The notes: generated by a model not told the origin, from the letters alone. A stretch of 64,000 nucleotides of DNA from Ravibacter arvi (GCF_039540405.1 NZ_BAABEY010000028.1:1-64000); one strand, 5' to 3'. Shown: positions 9,078-17,373, numbered from the stretch's first letter. Translations and numbers: made by a program.

Positions 9078-9184
9078 TTCAGGCTTCCCTGCCTTTCCCA
9101 ACGGTTATCGCCTGCCGATTGCGTTGATTTTTTGAAGATATTCCTTTAATTGCCGCCATTCTCAGGCAAATGAGATTATAGCTT

Positions 9185-10021
9185 ATGAATTTACACATAA
9201 TTGATACCGGGTTTTTCAAACTGGACGGCGGGGCGATGTTCGGCGTCGTCCCGAAATCGCTCTGGAGCAGGCACGTACCCGCCGACGAAAACAACCTGTG
9301 CAACTGGGCGGCAAGGTGCCTGCTCATAGAAGACGGCGATCGCCTGGTACTGGTCGACACCGGGCTGGGCGACAAGCAGAGCGAAAAGTTTTTCGGCTAT
9401 TACTTCAGGAACGGTGACGCCTCTTTGCTGGATTCGATACATAAAGCCGGGTTCAGCCCGGCAGACATAACGGATGTGGTGCTCACGCATCTCCATTTCG
9501 ATCACGTCGGAGGAGCCGTAAAGCGGGTAGCCGGCGGTTTCGGACCGACTTTCCCCAATGCCAGGTATTGGTCCAATGCCGCACACTGGCAATGGGCAAC
9601 GCATCCTAACCCACGGGAAAAAGCATCGTTTTTGTCAGAAAATATTCTCCCCCTGGAGGCCTCCGGGCAACTGAATTTTATCAATGAGGGGAACTCGCCG
9701 TTTACCCATATTTCATTTCTGCATGTTAACGGCCATACCGAACAAATGATGCTGCCGTTGATCAACCAGGGCAAGAGAAAAATTCTGTTTGCCGCCGATT
9801 TACTCCCTTCAAGCGCGCATATCCCGCTGGCCTGGGTAATGGGCTACGATGTGCGCCCGCTGCTCACAATGGAAGAAAAACAAACCATATTGACAAGGGT
9901 GCTCCATGAAGAAATCGTCCTCGTTTTTGAACACGACGCCACCTTTGAAGCCGGTGTGCTGAAACAGGGAGAAAGGGGGGTCGAAATCGCCGAACGGGGT
10001 TTGTTAAGTGATTTTATCTGA
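9185..10021 (+). CDS. Metallo-beta-lactamase-fold hydrolase
   Basis: A 278-residue MBL-fold enzyme. The zinc motif THLHFDHVGG is complete, with H102, H104, D106 and H107 by my count. Later ligands fit in the VNGHTEQMM and FAADLLPSSAH segments. The strand before it (DRLVLVDTGLG) is the usual MBL start. There is no signal peptide, so it is probably cytoplasmic. The N-acyl homoserine lactonase/AttM-type subgroup looks similar in layout, but the substrate cannot be assigned. A patatin-like lipase starts 39 nt downstream on the same strand and may be cotranscribed. Confidence 0.88.
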   Translation: MNLHIIDTGFFKLDGGAMFGVVPKSLWSRHVPADENNLCNWAARCLLIEDGDRLVLVDTGLGDKQSEKFFGYYFRNGDASLLDSIHKAGFSPADITDVVLTHLHFDHVGGAVKRVAGGFGPTFPNARYWSNAAHWQWATHPNPREKASFLSENILPLEASGQLNFINEGNSPFTHISFLHVNGHTEQMMLPLINQGKRKILFAADLLPSSAHIPLAWVMGYDVRPLLTMEEKQTILTRVLHEEIVLVFEHDATFEAGVLKQGERGVEIAERGLLSDFI

Positions 10022-10060
10022 AGCGAAAGCGGCCGAAATCAAAGATTTAGCAATTGGGTC

Positions 10061-10825
10061 ATGACCACAGGATTGGTATTGTCCGGCGGCGGGGCGAGGG
10101 CCTTTATGCACCTGGGCGTCATTCAGGCACTCGAGGAATCCGGAATAAAGATTGATCACATCTGCGGCACGTCGGCAGGCGCCATAACGGGTGCTTTCTA
10201 CGCACACGGGTACAGCCCCAAAGAATGCCTTGAAATACTGAGCAAGTCGGAACTCCTGCGGTCGGTGAGAATCGCGTTTGGCGGGAAAGGTCTCCTGAGA
10301 ATTTCCAGGATGGAAAAATTATTGAAAAATTATCTTCCCGACAACCAGTTCAGTGCATTGAAAATCGGCCTTACGGTTACGGCAACCGATATTGTCGCCG
10401 GAGAAACCGTTGCTTTCGACTCTGGAGAAGTCATACAACCCATATTGGCCTCTTGCGGGCTGCCCGGCCTTTTTGAGCCGTACCACTATGACGATCGGGA
10501 GCTGGTAGACGGCGGGGTGCTCAATAACATGCCCGTTGAAATGCTGGCCGGAAAAACCGACTTTGTTATCGGTTCGCACTGCAACCCTTTTTTACTCGAT
10601 CGCCCCCTGAAAAATTCGCTGGAAGTCGCCTACCGGGCACTGCTTCTGGCCGTTCATCACCAAAACCTCGACCGGTTGAAAAGTTGTGACCTGCTTATTG
10701 AGCCGCCTGCTATGTCACGATTCAGCATTTTCGATTTCGGAAAGGCCGGCCAGATTTTCAATGCCGGCTACGAATACGCCGTGGCCGCCCTGAGAGAAGC
10801 TCCTGACCTGCCCGAAAGGAGATAA
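10061..10825 (+). CDS. Patatin-like phospholipase family protein
   Basis: A 254-residue patatin-type acyl hydrolase (RssA/YchK size class). The oxyanion-hole glycine motif is at the start (LSGGGARAFMHLGV). The nucleophile Ser is in GTSAG (S38), and the catalytic Asp is in DGG (D150, LVDGGVLNN), so the Ser-Asp dyad is complete. No signal peptide or membrane segment is visible, so it probably acts in the cytoplasm or at the inner leaflet. It follows the MBL hydrolase gene. The natural substrate is unknown. Confidence 0.9.
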   Translation: MTTGLVLSGGGARAFMHLGVIQALEESGIKIDHICGTSAGAITGAFYAHGYSPKECLEILSKSELLRSVRIAFGGKGLLRISRMEKLLKNYLPDNQFSALKIGLTVTATDIVAGETVAFDSGEVIQPILASCGLPGLFEPYHYDDRELVDGGVLNNMPVEMLAGKTDFVIGSHCNPFLLDRPLKNSLEVAYRALLLAVHHQNLDRLKSCDLLIEPPAMSRFSIFDFGKAGQIFNAGYEYAVAALREAPDLPERR

Positions 10826-10996
10826 AGTACAATTTATTCGTCAAAAAGAGTAAAACCAAAAGCTCTCTGTCTCTTTGATTCATGTGAATGAAAGCTGTGA
10901 ACTGCGAGGTATTGATTATGCGGCCGGTTTATGCCGCTAAACCTTGCGGTTTGTGGTGATTCCATCAAATCCATCAAACTTCCCCCGTTGTGATTT

Positions 10997-12196
10997 ATGC
11001 TGAACCGAAGACAAGTGATCAAAAAGCTTTCGGTTGTCCCGTTGATCGGGAGCCTGGAAAGTAATGCAGCCCCGCCGGCACCGCCCATTGACTGGGTCAA
11101 AGACCTGGGAATCAGAACATTCATTAACGCAGCCGGTACGTATACGTCTATGACCGGTTCACTTATGCCGGACGAAGTGATGCTGGCCATCCGGAATGCC
11201 TCGACGAGCTTCATGATGCTGGACGACGTACAGACCAAGGTCGGCGAGCGGATAGCTTCCATCACGCATGCAGAGGCCGCCGTGGTAACCGCCGGGTGCT
11301 TTTCAGCGCTTACCCTGGGGCTGGCAGGTGTGCTCACCGGAACGGATCAGGCAAAAGTTGAGGCGCTGCCCCACCTGGAAGGAACGGGTATGAAATCGGA
11401 AGTGATCATGCAGAAAGGTCATTCTATCGGCTACTCACATGCATTGACCAATACAGGCTGCAGGATCATCTACATTGAAACCAGGGAAGAACTGGAAAAA
11501 GCCATCAGTGAACGAACCGCCCTTATGTGGTTTCTCAATATTCAATCCGATAAGGGCCAGATCGGGCATGAGGAATGGGTAACCATCGCAAAAAAGAAGG
11601 GTATACCCACCATGATCGACATTGCCGCAGACGTACCGCCGGTAGAAAACCTGTGGCGGTTTAACGATATGGGCTTTGACCTGGTTTGTGTATCGGGAGG
11701 CAAGGCCATGCGCGGTCCGCAGAGCGCCGGCATCCTGATGGGCAAAAAACACCTGATCGAGGCAGCCCGGCTGAGCATGCCCCCACGCGGATCCACCATC
11801 GGCAGGGGTATGAAGGTCAATAAAGAAGAAATTATCGGCATGTACGCAGCACTCGACCGGTTTGTGAAACTGGACCAGAAAAAAGAATGGCAAATCTGGG
11901 AACAACGCACCGCCACGATTGAAAATGCTGCGAAAAGCGTAAGCGGCGTTACGACCAAAGTCACCCATCCGCCGCTGGGCAACCATACCCCTACCCTGAA
12001 CGTTGCGTGGGACTCCTCGAAAATCCGGCTCGATACCAAGGGACTCCTCGAAAAACTCAGAAATGGCGAGCCATCCATTGAAGTGATGGGCGCCGGACCG
12101 GCCGCAATCAACATAACCACCTGGATGCTCAAAAGCGGGGAAGAAAAAATTGTTGCCAGCCGGCTGAAAGAAGTCTTAAGCCAGGCGGCGCGATAA
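10997..12196 (+). CDS. SelA-like PLP-dependent lyase with export-like N-terminus
   Basis: A 399-residue fold-type I PLP enzyme of the SelA-like family that includes D-glucosaminate-6-phosphate ammonia-lyase. The PLP lysine is K236 in VSGGKAMRGPQSAG, the hallmark of this family. ITHAEAAVVTAGCFSALTLG forms the phosphate-binding region. The N-terminus has a twin-arginine-like start (NRRQVIKKL) and a short hydrophobic stretch ending SLESNAAPP, suggesting export, although the hydrophobic core is weak. The next genes on the strand encode an amidohydrolase and a RidA protein, both with signals. The PLP-enzyme/amidohydrolase pair is known elsewhere. I infer a beta-elimination or deamination reaction; the substrate is unknown. 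Confidence 0.85.
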   Translation: MLNRRQVIKKLSVVPLIGSLESNAAPPAPPIDWVKDLGIRTFINAAGTYTSMTGSLMPDEVMLAIRNASTSFMMLDDVQTKVGERIASITHAEAAVVTAGCFSALTLGLAGVLTGTDQAKVEALPHLEGTGMKSEVIMQKGHSIGYSHALTNTGCRIIYIETREELEKAISERTALMWFLNIQSDKGQIGHEEWVTIAKKKGIPTMIDIAADVPPVENLWRFNDMGFDLVCVSGGKAMRGPQSAGILMGKKHLIEAARLSMPPRGSTIGRGMKVNKEEIIGMYAALDRFVKLDQKKEWQIWEQRTATIENAAKSVSGVTTKVTHPPLGNHTPTLNVAWDSSKIRLDTKGLLEKLRNGEPSIEVMGAGPAAINITTWMLKSGEEKIVASRLKEVLSQAAR

Positions 12197-12270
12197 TAGC
12201 TTTGAGGTGTGAGGTTTGAGCCGTAAGCCGCACAAACGACCCGCACCTCACACCTCACTACTCAAACCTT
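12197..12270. repeat. Type A intergenic inverted repeat, variant
   Basis: Two arms of short words (gaggtgtgag ... ctcacacctc and ggtttgag ... ctcaaacc) surround a core gccgcacaaacgac. The core is also in the inverse copies at 8988-9077 and 42738-42827. It lies between the PLP-enzyme gene and the amidohydrolase gene, which otherwise look like one transcription unit, so any hairpin would be inside the transcript. Confidence 0.65.
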
Positions 12271-12276
12271 GTACCT

Positions 12277-13521
12277 ATGAAGAAATCAATCCTAAGCGTT
12301 TTCCTGGCTGTTGTCGCCGTATTGGCGCAGGCGCAGGAATATTCAGTTCTTATAAAAGGGGGGCATTTGATCGACCCCAAAAATAACATCAGCCGGGTAA
12401 TGGACATCGGCCTGCTCGATGGGAAAGTGAAGAAAGTAGCCCCCAATATAGACCCCAAACAGGCCCGGCAGGTGGTGGACGCGAAAGGCATGTACGTAAC
12501 CCCCGGATTAATTGACATTCACGGCCATATCTTTGCGGGGACGCAGGCCAATCACTACCTGAGCGACGGGTTCGTGGCGGTGCCGCCCGACGGGTTCACC
12601 TTTCGTGTCGGCGTAACCACGATCGTAGACTGCGGCGGTGCGGGCTGGAGCAATTTCGACACCTTTAAACGGAATATTATTTTCAATTCGCAAACGCGGG
12701 TCCTTTCGTTCATGAACATCGTCGGACAAGGCATGCGCGGCGGCAACTGGGAGCAGGATACCAGCGATATGGACCCCATGATGGCCGCAGCCATCGCCGT
12801 CAAAAACAGGAACGACGTAGTGGGCTTCAAGGTCGCGCACTTCCAGGGCCGGGACTGGAAGCCGGTAGACAACGCCGTAAAGGCAGGGATGATAGCCAAA
12901 ATGCCGGTGATTGTTGACTTCGGCGGCGCGAAACCCGCGCTCTCATTGGAAGAGCTGTTCCTGAAACACCTCCGTCCGGGAGATATCTTCACCCATACTT
13001 ACACGCTGCTGCCCGGGGATATTCGGGAAACGATTGTCGACGAAGCCAGCGGAAAGGTAAAACCCTTCGTTTGGGAAGCCCGGAAACGCGGGATTATTTT
13101 TGACGTGGGTTACGGCGGTGCAAGCTTCAACTATACCCAGGCTATTCCCGCAGTTAAAGAGGGATTTCTCCCAACCACCATCAGCACCGACCTTCACATC
13201 GGCAGCATGAACGGCTCGATGAAAGACATGCTCTCCATCATGTCCAAGTTTTACGCGATGGGCATGAAGCTGGAAGATGTCATTAAGGCCAGCACCTGGG
13301 AGCCCGCCGTTGTCATTCAAAGGGAAACGCTGGGCCACGTGTCGGAAGGCGCCATTGCAGACCTCGCGGTCTTTTCCATGCGGAAAGGCAATTTCGGCTT
13401 TTACGACAAAACCGGCTACAAGGTGAGCGCCAAAGAAAAACTGGAATGCGAAATGACCATTAAAGGCGGTAAAATTGTTTACGACCTGAACGGAATTGCC
13501 ACCCCGGTTTACTCGAAGTAA
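12277..13521 (+). CDS. Exported amidohydrolase/deacetylase-family metallohydrolase
   Basis: A 414-residue protein of the amidohydrolase superfamily, dihydroorotase-like/deacetylase branch. It has a Sec-type signal (MKKSILSVFLAVVAVLAQAQ), so it should work in the periplasm. Visible metal-site parts are H82 and H84 (DIHGHIF), the candidate carboxylated lysine K185 (GFKVAHFQGRDW), H240 (FTHTYT) and D305 (ISTDLH). Two places where I expect His from memory of the family pattern instead have D214 (VIVDFGG) and Y279 (FDVGYGG). This may change metal binding or mark a subfamily. It sits between a SelA-like PLP enzyme and a RidA protein. Substrate unknown. Confidence 0.85.
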   Translation: MKKSILSVFLAVVAVLAQAQEYSVLIKGGHLIDPKNNISRVMDIGLLDGKVKKVAPNIDPKQARQVVDAKGMYVTPGLIDIHGHIFAGTQANHYLSDGFVAVPPDGFTFRVGVTTIVDCGGAGWSNFDTFKRNIIFNSQTRVLSFMNIVGQGMRGGNWEQDTSDMDPMMAAAIAVKNRNDVVGFKVAHFQGRDWKPVDNAVKAGMIAKMPVIVDFGGAKPALSLEELFLKHLRPGDIFTHTYTLLPGDIRETIVDEASGKVKPFVWEARKRGIIFDVGYGGASFNYTQAIPAVKEGFLPTTISTDLHIGSMNGSMKDMLSIMSKFYAMGMKLEDVIKASTWEPAVVIQRETLGHVSEGAIADLAVFSMRKGNFGFYDKTGYKVSAKEKLECEMTIKGGKIVYDLNGIATPVYSK

Positions 13522-13608
13522 CAACCTCGGGAACTTTGCGCTATTACCAGACAAATCTCCCTATATTACCACGATCATCCCTAGTATTCATACTTAACAC
13601 GTAATTTC

Positions 13609-14076
13609 ATGAACACAGAAAAAAGAAGATCGCTGCTGAAAAGACTGGTAGCCTCGGTTGCCGGCGTAGCCGGGCTGGGCACCATGGCAAGTGCCAAAAA
13701 TGCACCCGATGCAGCGCCGGAAAAGGAAGTCGGAGACGTAGTAAACTACCAGGACGTACCCTTGTTTTCAGGGCATACCAAATTCGGCAATCTCATTTTT
13801 GTGGCCGGGAAAGGCGCCCATTTCGACGGCGATATCACCGCACATACCAACCATGTACTGGACGAGCTTGAAAAAGAGCTGAAAAAGGCCGGCTCCTCAA
13901 TGGAAAAGGTGCTGAAAGTAAGCGTCTTCCTCCATGATCTGAACGATTACAAAAAGATGAACGAAGCTTACAAGGGCCGGTTCGGGAACAAGCCCCCCTG
14001 CCGCACCACCGTGGCAGTGTATGGCGGCGTGCCCGGCGATTCACTTGTAGAAATGGACTGTATTGCTTATATCTAG
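13609..14076 (+). CDS. RidA-family enamine/imine deaminase with Tat-like signal
   Basis: A 155-residue protein: a RidA domain of about 110 residues preceded by an N-terminal extension. The extension has a twin-arginine motif (KRRSLLKRL) and a hydrophobic stretch (VASVAGVAGLG) ending in an Ala-x-Ala-like site. Within the domain the substrate-binding Arg (R132, CRTTVAV) and the acidic residue near the C-terminus (E148, VEMDCIAY) are kept, so imine hydrolysis is plausible. RidA proteins normally act in the cytoplasm on reactive 2-aminoacrylate-type products of PLP enzymes. Here a PLP lyase-like gene lies in the same cluster and both appear exported. Export should be confirmed. Confidence 0.85.
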   Translation: MNTEKRRSLLKRLVASVAGVAGLGTMASAKNAPDAAPEKEVGDVVNYQDVPLFSGHTKFGNLIFVAGKGAHFDGDITAHTNHVLDELEKELKKAGSSMEKVLKVSVFLHDLNDYKKMNEAYKGRFGNKPPCRTTVAVYGGVPGDSLVEMDCIAYI

Positions 14077-14167
14077 GGTTTCCCTGCCAATGGAAATTCA
14101 AGTAGCTTTCCTGCGTTTTACCGATAACTGAAAACTATCGGTAAAACCGGGACTGACGTTGACGGAT

Positions 14168-14300
14168 GAAATCGGAAGTCGGAGGTCGGAAATCGGAAGA
14201 CAGGAGTCGGAAATCGGAAGACAGGAGTCGGAAGACAGAAATCAACCGCTTCGATATGCGGCGCAGCCGATTTCCGATTTCCGACCTCCGACTTCCCACT
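14168..14300. repeat. Type B intergenic inverted repeat (tcggaaa words), copy 1
   Basis: Many short tcgga-type words are arranged so that 14174-14196 and 14274-14296 are perfect 23-nt inverted copies. They surround a core with atgcggcgcagccg. It can fold as a long hairpin between the RidA gene and rluD. The same words make up 15917-16091. An ORF running through this repeat in frame with rluD is an artefact of the repeat. Confidence 0.8.
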
Positions 14301-14318
14301 ATATTGCCGGAACTGTCT

Positions 14319-14326
14319 TACTTTTG
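14319..14326 (+). promoter_or_regulatory. Predicted -7 element for rluD
   Basis: TACTTTTG matches the Bacteroidota TAnnTTTG -7 element. Transcription would begin near 14333, which supports the rluD start at 14357 and excludes the repeat-derived upstream extension. Confidence 0.5.
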
Positions 14327-14356
14327 CTACCCGAAAAGAAAGCAATTGATCGTGAT

Positions 14357-15385
14357 ATGAATACAGAACCTGTCCTTGAGGAAGACGACGACGAGCTATT
14401 TGAGCACTACCGGCTGGTTGCCGACAAGGGACAAGGGCTGATGCGGCTGGATAAATACCTGAGCCTTCATGTCCAGAATGCTTCCCGCAACAAGGTTCAA
14501 AACGGTATCGAAGCCGGAGCCATTAAGGTAAACGACCTGCCCACGAAAGCCAGCTATAAAATAAAACCGGGGGATGTTGTCACCCTGTCGCTTCCCAAGC
14601 CCCCGAGAAATACTGACATTCTTCCGGAGAATATTCCGCTGGACATCATCTACGAAGACGACGAACTGCTGGTGGTCAACAAACCCGCCGGCATGGTGGT
14701 ACATCCTGCGCACGGCAACTGGGAAGGCACACTCGTCAATGCGCTGCTGTACCATTTCCGGAATCTACCGACCTCGGCCAACGGTGAAATCCGCCCCGGG
14801 CTGGTCCATAGGATCGACAAAGACACTTCCGGGTTGCTCGTCATTGCCAAAACCGAATTTGCCATGACGCACCTTGCCAACCAGTTCTTCCATCATTCCA
14901 CCGAACGAACGTACCTGGCTTTGGTATGGGGCGAAATGAAGGAAGAAAAGGGCACTATTACCGGCAATATCGGCCGGAGCGTTAAAGACCGTAAAGTCAT
15001 GGCGGTGTACCCGGACGGGGACCAGGGCAAGCATGCCGTCACTCATTTTGAAGTAGTGAAACCGCTCCGGTACGTGTCGCTTCTGAGGTGCAACCTGGAA
15101 ACCGGTCGTACCCACCAGATCCGTGCGCACCTTCAATACAAAGGGCACCCGCTTTTTAACGACGCAGCCTATGGCGGCGACCGGATTCTGCGGGGTTTGC
15201 AAGGCGGAAGCTATAAAGCGTTTGTGGAGAATTGCTTCAAACTAATTCCGAGACAAGCCCTGCACGCCAAGTCGCTGGGGCTGGAACATCCCAGGACCGG
15301 CGAATGGCTCCAGTTTGAAGTAGATCTTCCCGAAGACCTGAAAACAGTAATCGAAAAATGGGAGAATTACCTGAACTACAACTAA
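14357..15385 (+). CDS. rluD: RluA-family 23S rRNA pseudouridine synthase (RluD-like)
   Basis: About 342 residues. An S4 RNA-binding domain lies near residues 25-90 (MRLDKYLSLHV ... IKVNDLPTKASYKIKPGD). The RluA catalytic domain follows, with catalytic Asp D154 in HRIDKDTSGLLVIAKT. TGRTHQIRAHL is the conserved core motif further on. The S4 domain and length fit RluD, which modifies helix 69 of 23S rRNA, although RluC-type specificity cannot be ruled out. I placed the start at 14357 because the 66 residues encoded upstream come from an intergenic repeat and a -7 element lies at 14319. Confidence 0.88.
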   Translation: MNTEPVLEEDDDELFEHYRLVADKGQGLMRLDKYLSLHVQNASRNKVQNGIEAGAIKVNDLPTKASYKIKPGDVVTLSLPKPPRNTDILPENIPLDIIYEDDELLVVNKPAGMVVHPAHGNWEGTLVNALLYHFRNLPTSANGEIRPGLVHRIDKDTSGLLVIAKTEFAMTHLANQFFHHSTERTYLALVWGEMKEEKGTITGNIGRSVKDRKVMAVYPDGDQGKHAVTHFEVVKPLRYVSLLRCNLETGRTHQIRAHLQYKGHPLFNDAAYGGDRILRGLQGGSYKAFVENCFKLIPRQALHAKSLGLEHPRTGEWLQFEVDLPEDLKTVIEKWENYLNYN

Positions 15386-15403
15386 GTATCGCGACTGTTT
15401 AGG

Positions 15404-15411
15404 TATCTTTG
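15404..15411 (+). promoter_or_regulatory. Predicted -7 element for the downstream acetyltransferase
   Basis: TATCTTTG matches TAnnTTTG and lies about 60 nt ahead of the acetyltransferase start at 15474. It suggests separate transcription from rluD. No clear -33 TTG is seen. Confidence 0.45.
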
Positions 15412-15473
15412 CGCCCAAAGCCCTCCGGAGAGGAATTGCCAGGCCTTATCCGTTCACCAAAAATGATACCGAC

Positions 15474-15917
15474 ATGAGCGTAACGATACGAAAAGGTACG
15501 AAAGAGGATGTGCCATCCGCCTTCCAGCTGGTAAAAGAGTTAGCAATTTTTGAAAAAGCTGCTGATATCCTCGTCAATACGCCGGAAAAAATGAGCCGCG
15601 ATCTTGACAACAACCTTTTTAACTTTATTGTTGCCGAAAAGGACGGGCACATCATCGGGATTTCACTCTACTATTTCCGCTATTCCACCTGGAAGGGAAA
15701 ACGGTTGTACATGGAAGATATCATCGTTACAGAATCGCATCGCGGAAATGGCATAGGGAAGCTCCTGTTCGACGGCACGGTAGCGATCGCCAAAGAAATG
15801 GCCTGCACCGGCATGATGTGGCAAGTCCTGGACTGGAATACATCTGCCGTTAACTTCTACCGGAAGTACGGCACCAGCTTTGACGACGAATGGATCAATT
15901 GCAATCTTGACTTTTAG
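15474..15917 (+). CDS. GNAT acetyltransferase, diamine acetyltransferase-like
   Basis: A 147-residue GNAT enzyme. The acetyl-CoA binding motif is ESHRGNGIGKLLFD. The surrounding text (YFRYSTWKGKRLYMEDIIV before it and WQVLDWNTSAVNFYRKYG after it) closely resembles the SAT1/SAT2 group that acetylates polyamines or thialysine. I therefore expect a small amine substrate, by family resemblance only. The gene is followed by a large type B repeat that separates it from hemJ on the other strand. Confidence 0.88.
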   Translation: MSVTIRKGTKEDVPSAFQLVKELAIFEKAADILVNTPEKMSRDLDNNLFNFIVAEKDGHIIGISLYYFRYSTWKGKRLYMEDIIVTESHRGNGIGKLLFDGTVAIAKEMACTGMMWQVLDWNTSAVNFYRKYGTSFDDEWINCNLDF

Positions 15918-16091
15918 TGGGAGTCGGAAATCGGAGATCGGAAGTCGGAAATCGGAGGTTGGAAATCGGAAATCGGAGGTTGGAAATCGGAAGTCGGAAA
16001 TCAGAGATCGGAAATTTAGAAATGGAGAGTTAAGAACTCTTCATAAGCGGTGCGGCCGATTTCCGACCTCCGATTTCCGACCTCTCCTCCC
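15917..16091. repeat. Type B intergenic inverted repeat, copy 2
   Basis: A long array of tcggaaa/tcggaggt words, including near-exact tandem units of about 21 nt, faces an inverted arm at about 16053-16091. The core gcggtgcggccga resembles the core of copy 1. It fills the gap between two convergent genes and could form a hairpin terminator for both. The units vary and there are no regular spacers, so it is not a CRISPR array. Confidence 0.8.
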
Positions 16092-16092
16092 G

Positions 16093-16620
16093 TTACTTCC
16101 TGTTCCGGTTGACCAGCTTCACGGCAACCATGATGGACACCGCAAACAATACCACTCCCAGGACACCCCATATCCAATCCAGCGAGCTTTTCAATACCAC
16201 CAGGAATACGATTGCGACCAGGAGGATGGTCGCCAGTTCGTTCCACAATCTTAGCTGCACGGAAGTCCACCGGAAAACACCCTTTCTGACTTCCAGGAGT
16301 AGCTTGCGCGTATAAAAATGATAGTAAAGCAGCACCAGGACAAAGGCGAGTTTCAGGTGCATCCACCCCTGGCTAAGCCAGTCGGGTACCAGGAATAACA
16401 TAGTAACGCCCGAGGCGAGCGTCAGGCACATAGCCGGAACCATAATGGCATTAAACAACAAACGCTGCCACTTTACGAGGTGCTCCCCCAGCGATTTCCT
16501 CCCTTCTTCAGGCAAAACCTGCGCCTCGGTGTGGTAGACGAGCAGCCGTGGCAAATAAAACAACCCGGCAAACCAGCTGACTACCGAAATAATATGAATG
16601 GCTTTGATGTAGAGGTACAT
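16093..16620 (-). CDS. hemJ: CopD/HemJ-family membrane protein, probable protoporphyrinogen IX oxidase
   Basis: A 175-residue inner-membrane protein with about five hydrophobic segments. The first helix has the conserved His and Trp (YIKAIHIISVVSWFAGLFYL). A later segment has WMHLKLAFVLVLLYYH, and a C-terminal part has RLWNELATILLVAIVFLV. This is the layout of HemJ, the membrane-bound enzyme that oxidises protoporphyrinogen IX to protoporphyrin IX in many bacteria without HemG or HemY. Annotation as a generic CopD-family protein is the fallback. It is transcribed alone and converges with the acetyltransferase across the type B repeat. Confidence 0.8.
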   Translation of the reverse strand: MYLYIKAIHIISVVSWFAGLFYLPRLLVYHTEAQVLPEEGRKSLGEHLVKWQRLLFNAIMVPAMCLTLASGVTMLFLVPDWLSQGWMHLKLAFVLVLLYYHFYTRKLLLEVRKGVFRWTSVQLRLWNELATILLVAIVFLVVLKSSLDWIWGVLGVVLFAVSIMVAVKLVNRNRK

Positions 16621-16686
16621 TTTACTAACCCTATTTCCGATTCCGCCCGAAACTTTTAACGCGCAAATTCTGTTTTTAATCCAACC

Positions 16687-17373
16687 ATGCGACCTGAAAA
16701 ATACTACCTGATTGCGGCGCGTTACGGCGCACTCTTTTTACTGCTCTGCTGTGCAGCTCTCCTTTCTTGCGCACAATCCGACAAAAGTGGGACTAAAAAA
16801 ACGAAAATGGAAATTAATACTTTATCTGCCATTCCGGGAGTTGGGGTGGCAACGTTCGGCAACGGTTGTTTCTGGTGTACCGAAGCGGTATTTGAAACGC
16901 TGGACGGCGTTTATGGCGCAGTATCGGGGTATTCGGGCGGTACGCTGAAGCATCCTACCTATAAGGAAGTCTGTACAGGAAATACGGGCCATGCCGAAGT
17001 GGTCAAGGTCTATTATGACCCCAAAAAGTTAAGCTATGCAGAGCTGCTGCAAGCATTTTTCAGAAGCCACGACCCGACTACCCTCAACCGGCAGGGTGCA
17101 GACGTAGGCACGCAGTACCGTTCGGTTATCTTTTACCACGACGACGCCCAGAAAACATTGGCGGAGTCCATTATCAAGGAACTGGATTCTTCGGGGGCAT
17201 ATGCCAAGCGGATCGTAACGGAAGTGAAGCCGGAAGCTCCCTTTTACCCGGCCGAAGATTATCACCAAAGTTACTTTGAGAACAATCCGGAGCAGGGCTA
17301 CTGCGCGGCGGTGATCGCTCCCAAACTTGACAAGTTCCGGAAAGTCTTTAAGGATAAATTAAAAAACAAATAG
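16687..17373 (+). CDS. msrA: Peptide-methionine (S)-S-oxide reductase, lipoprotein form
   Basis: A 228-residue MsrA. The catalytic motif GCFWCTE is complete (active Cys C61), and the pattern YSGGTLKHPTYKEVCTGNTGHAEVV is typical of the family. The domain is preceded by a lipoprotein signal (YGALFLLLCCAALLSC, lipid-attached Cys about residue 28) and a short Ser/Lys linker. It therefore should sit on the periplasmic face of a membrane and repair oxidised methionine in exported proteins. Most MsrA proteins are cytoplasmic. An in-frame internal ATG before MEINTLSA could give a cytoplasmic form. It lies divergent to hemJ, 66 nt away. Confidence 0.92.
   Translation: MRPEKYYLIAARYGALFLLLCCAALLSCAQSDKSGTKKTKMEINTLSAIPGVGVATFGNGCFWCTEAVFETLDGVYGAVSGYSGGTLKHPTYKEVCTGNTGHAEVVKVYYDPKKLSYAELLQAFFRSHDPTTLNRQGADVGTQYRSVIFYHDDAQKTLAESIIKELDSSGAYAKRIVTEVKPEAPFYPAEDYHQSYFENNPEQGYCAAVIAPKLDKFRKVFKDKLKNK

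Noticed and set aside
14159..14356. N-terminal extension of RluD by 66 residues
   Set aside because: It is translated from an intergenic inverted repeat, and a -7 element lies at 14319, after it.
15917..16091. CRISPR-like array
   Set aside because: The units vary and touch each other, there are no constant repeats with unique spacers, and no cas genes are near.
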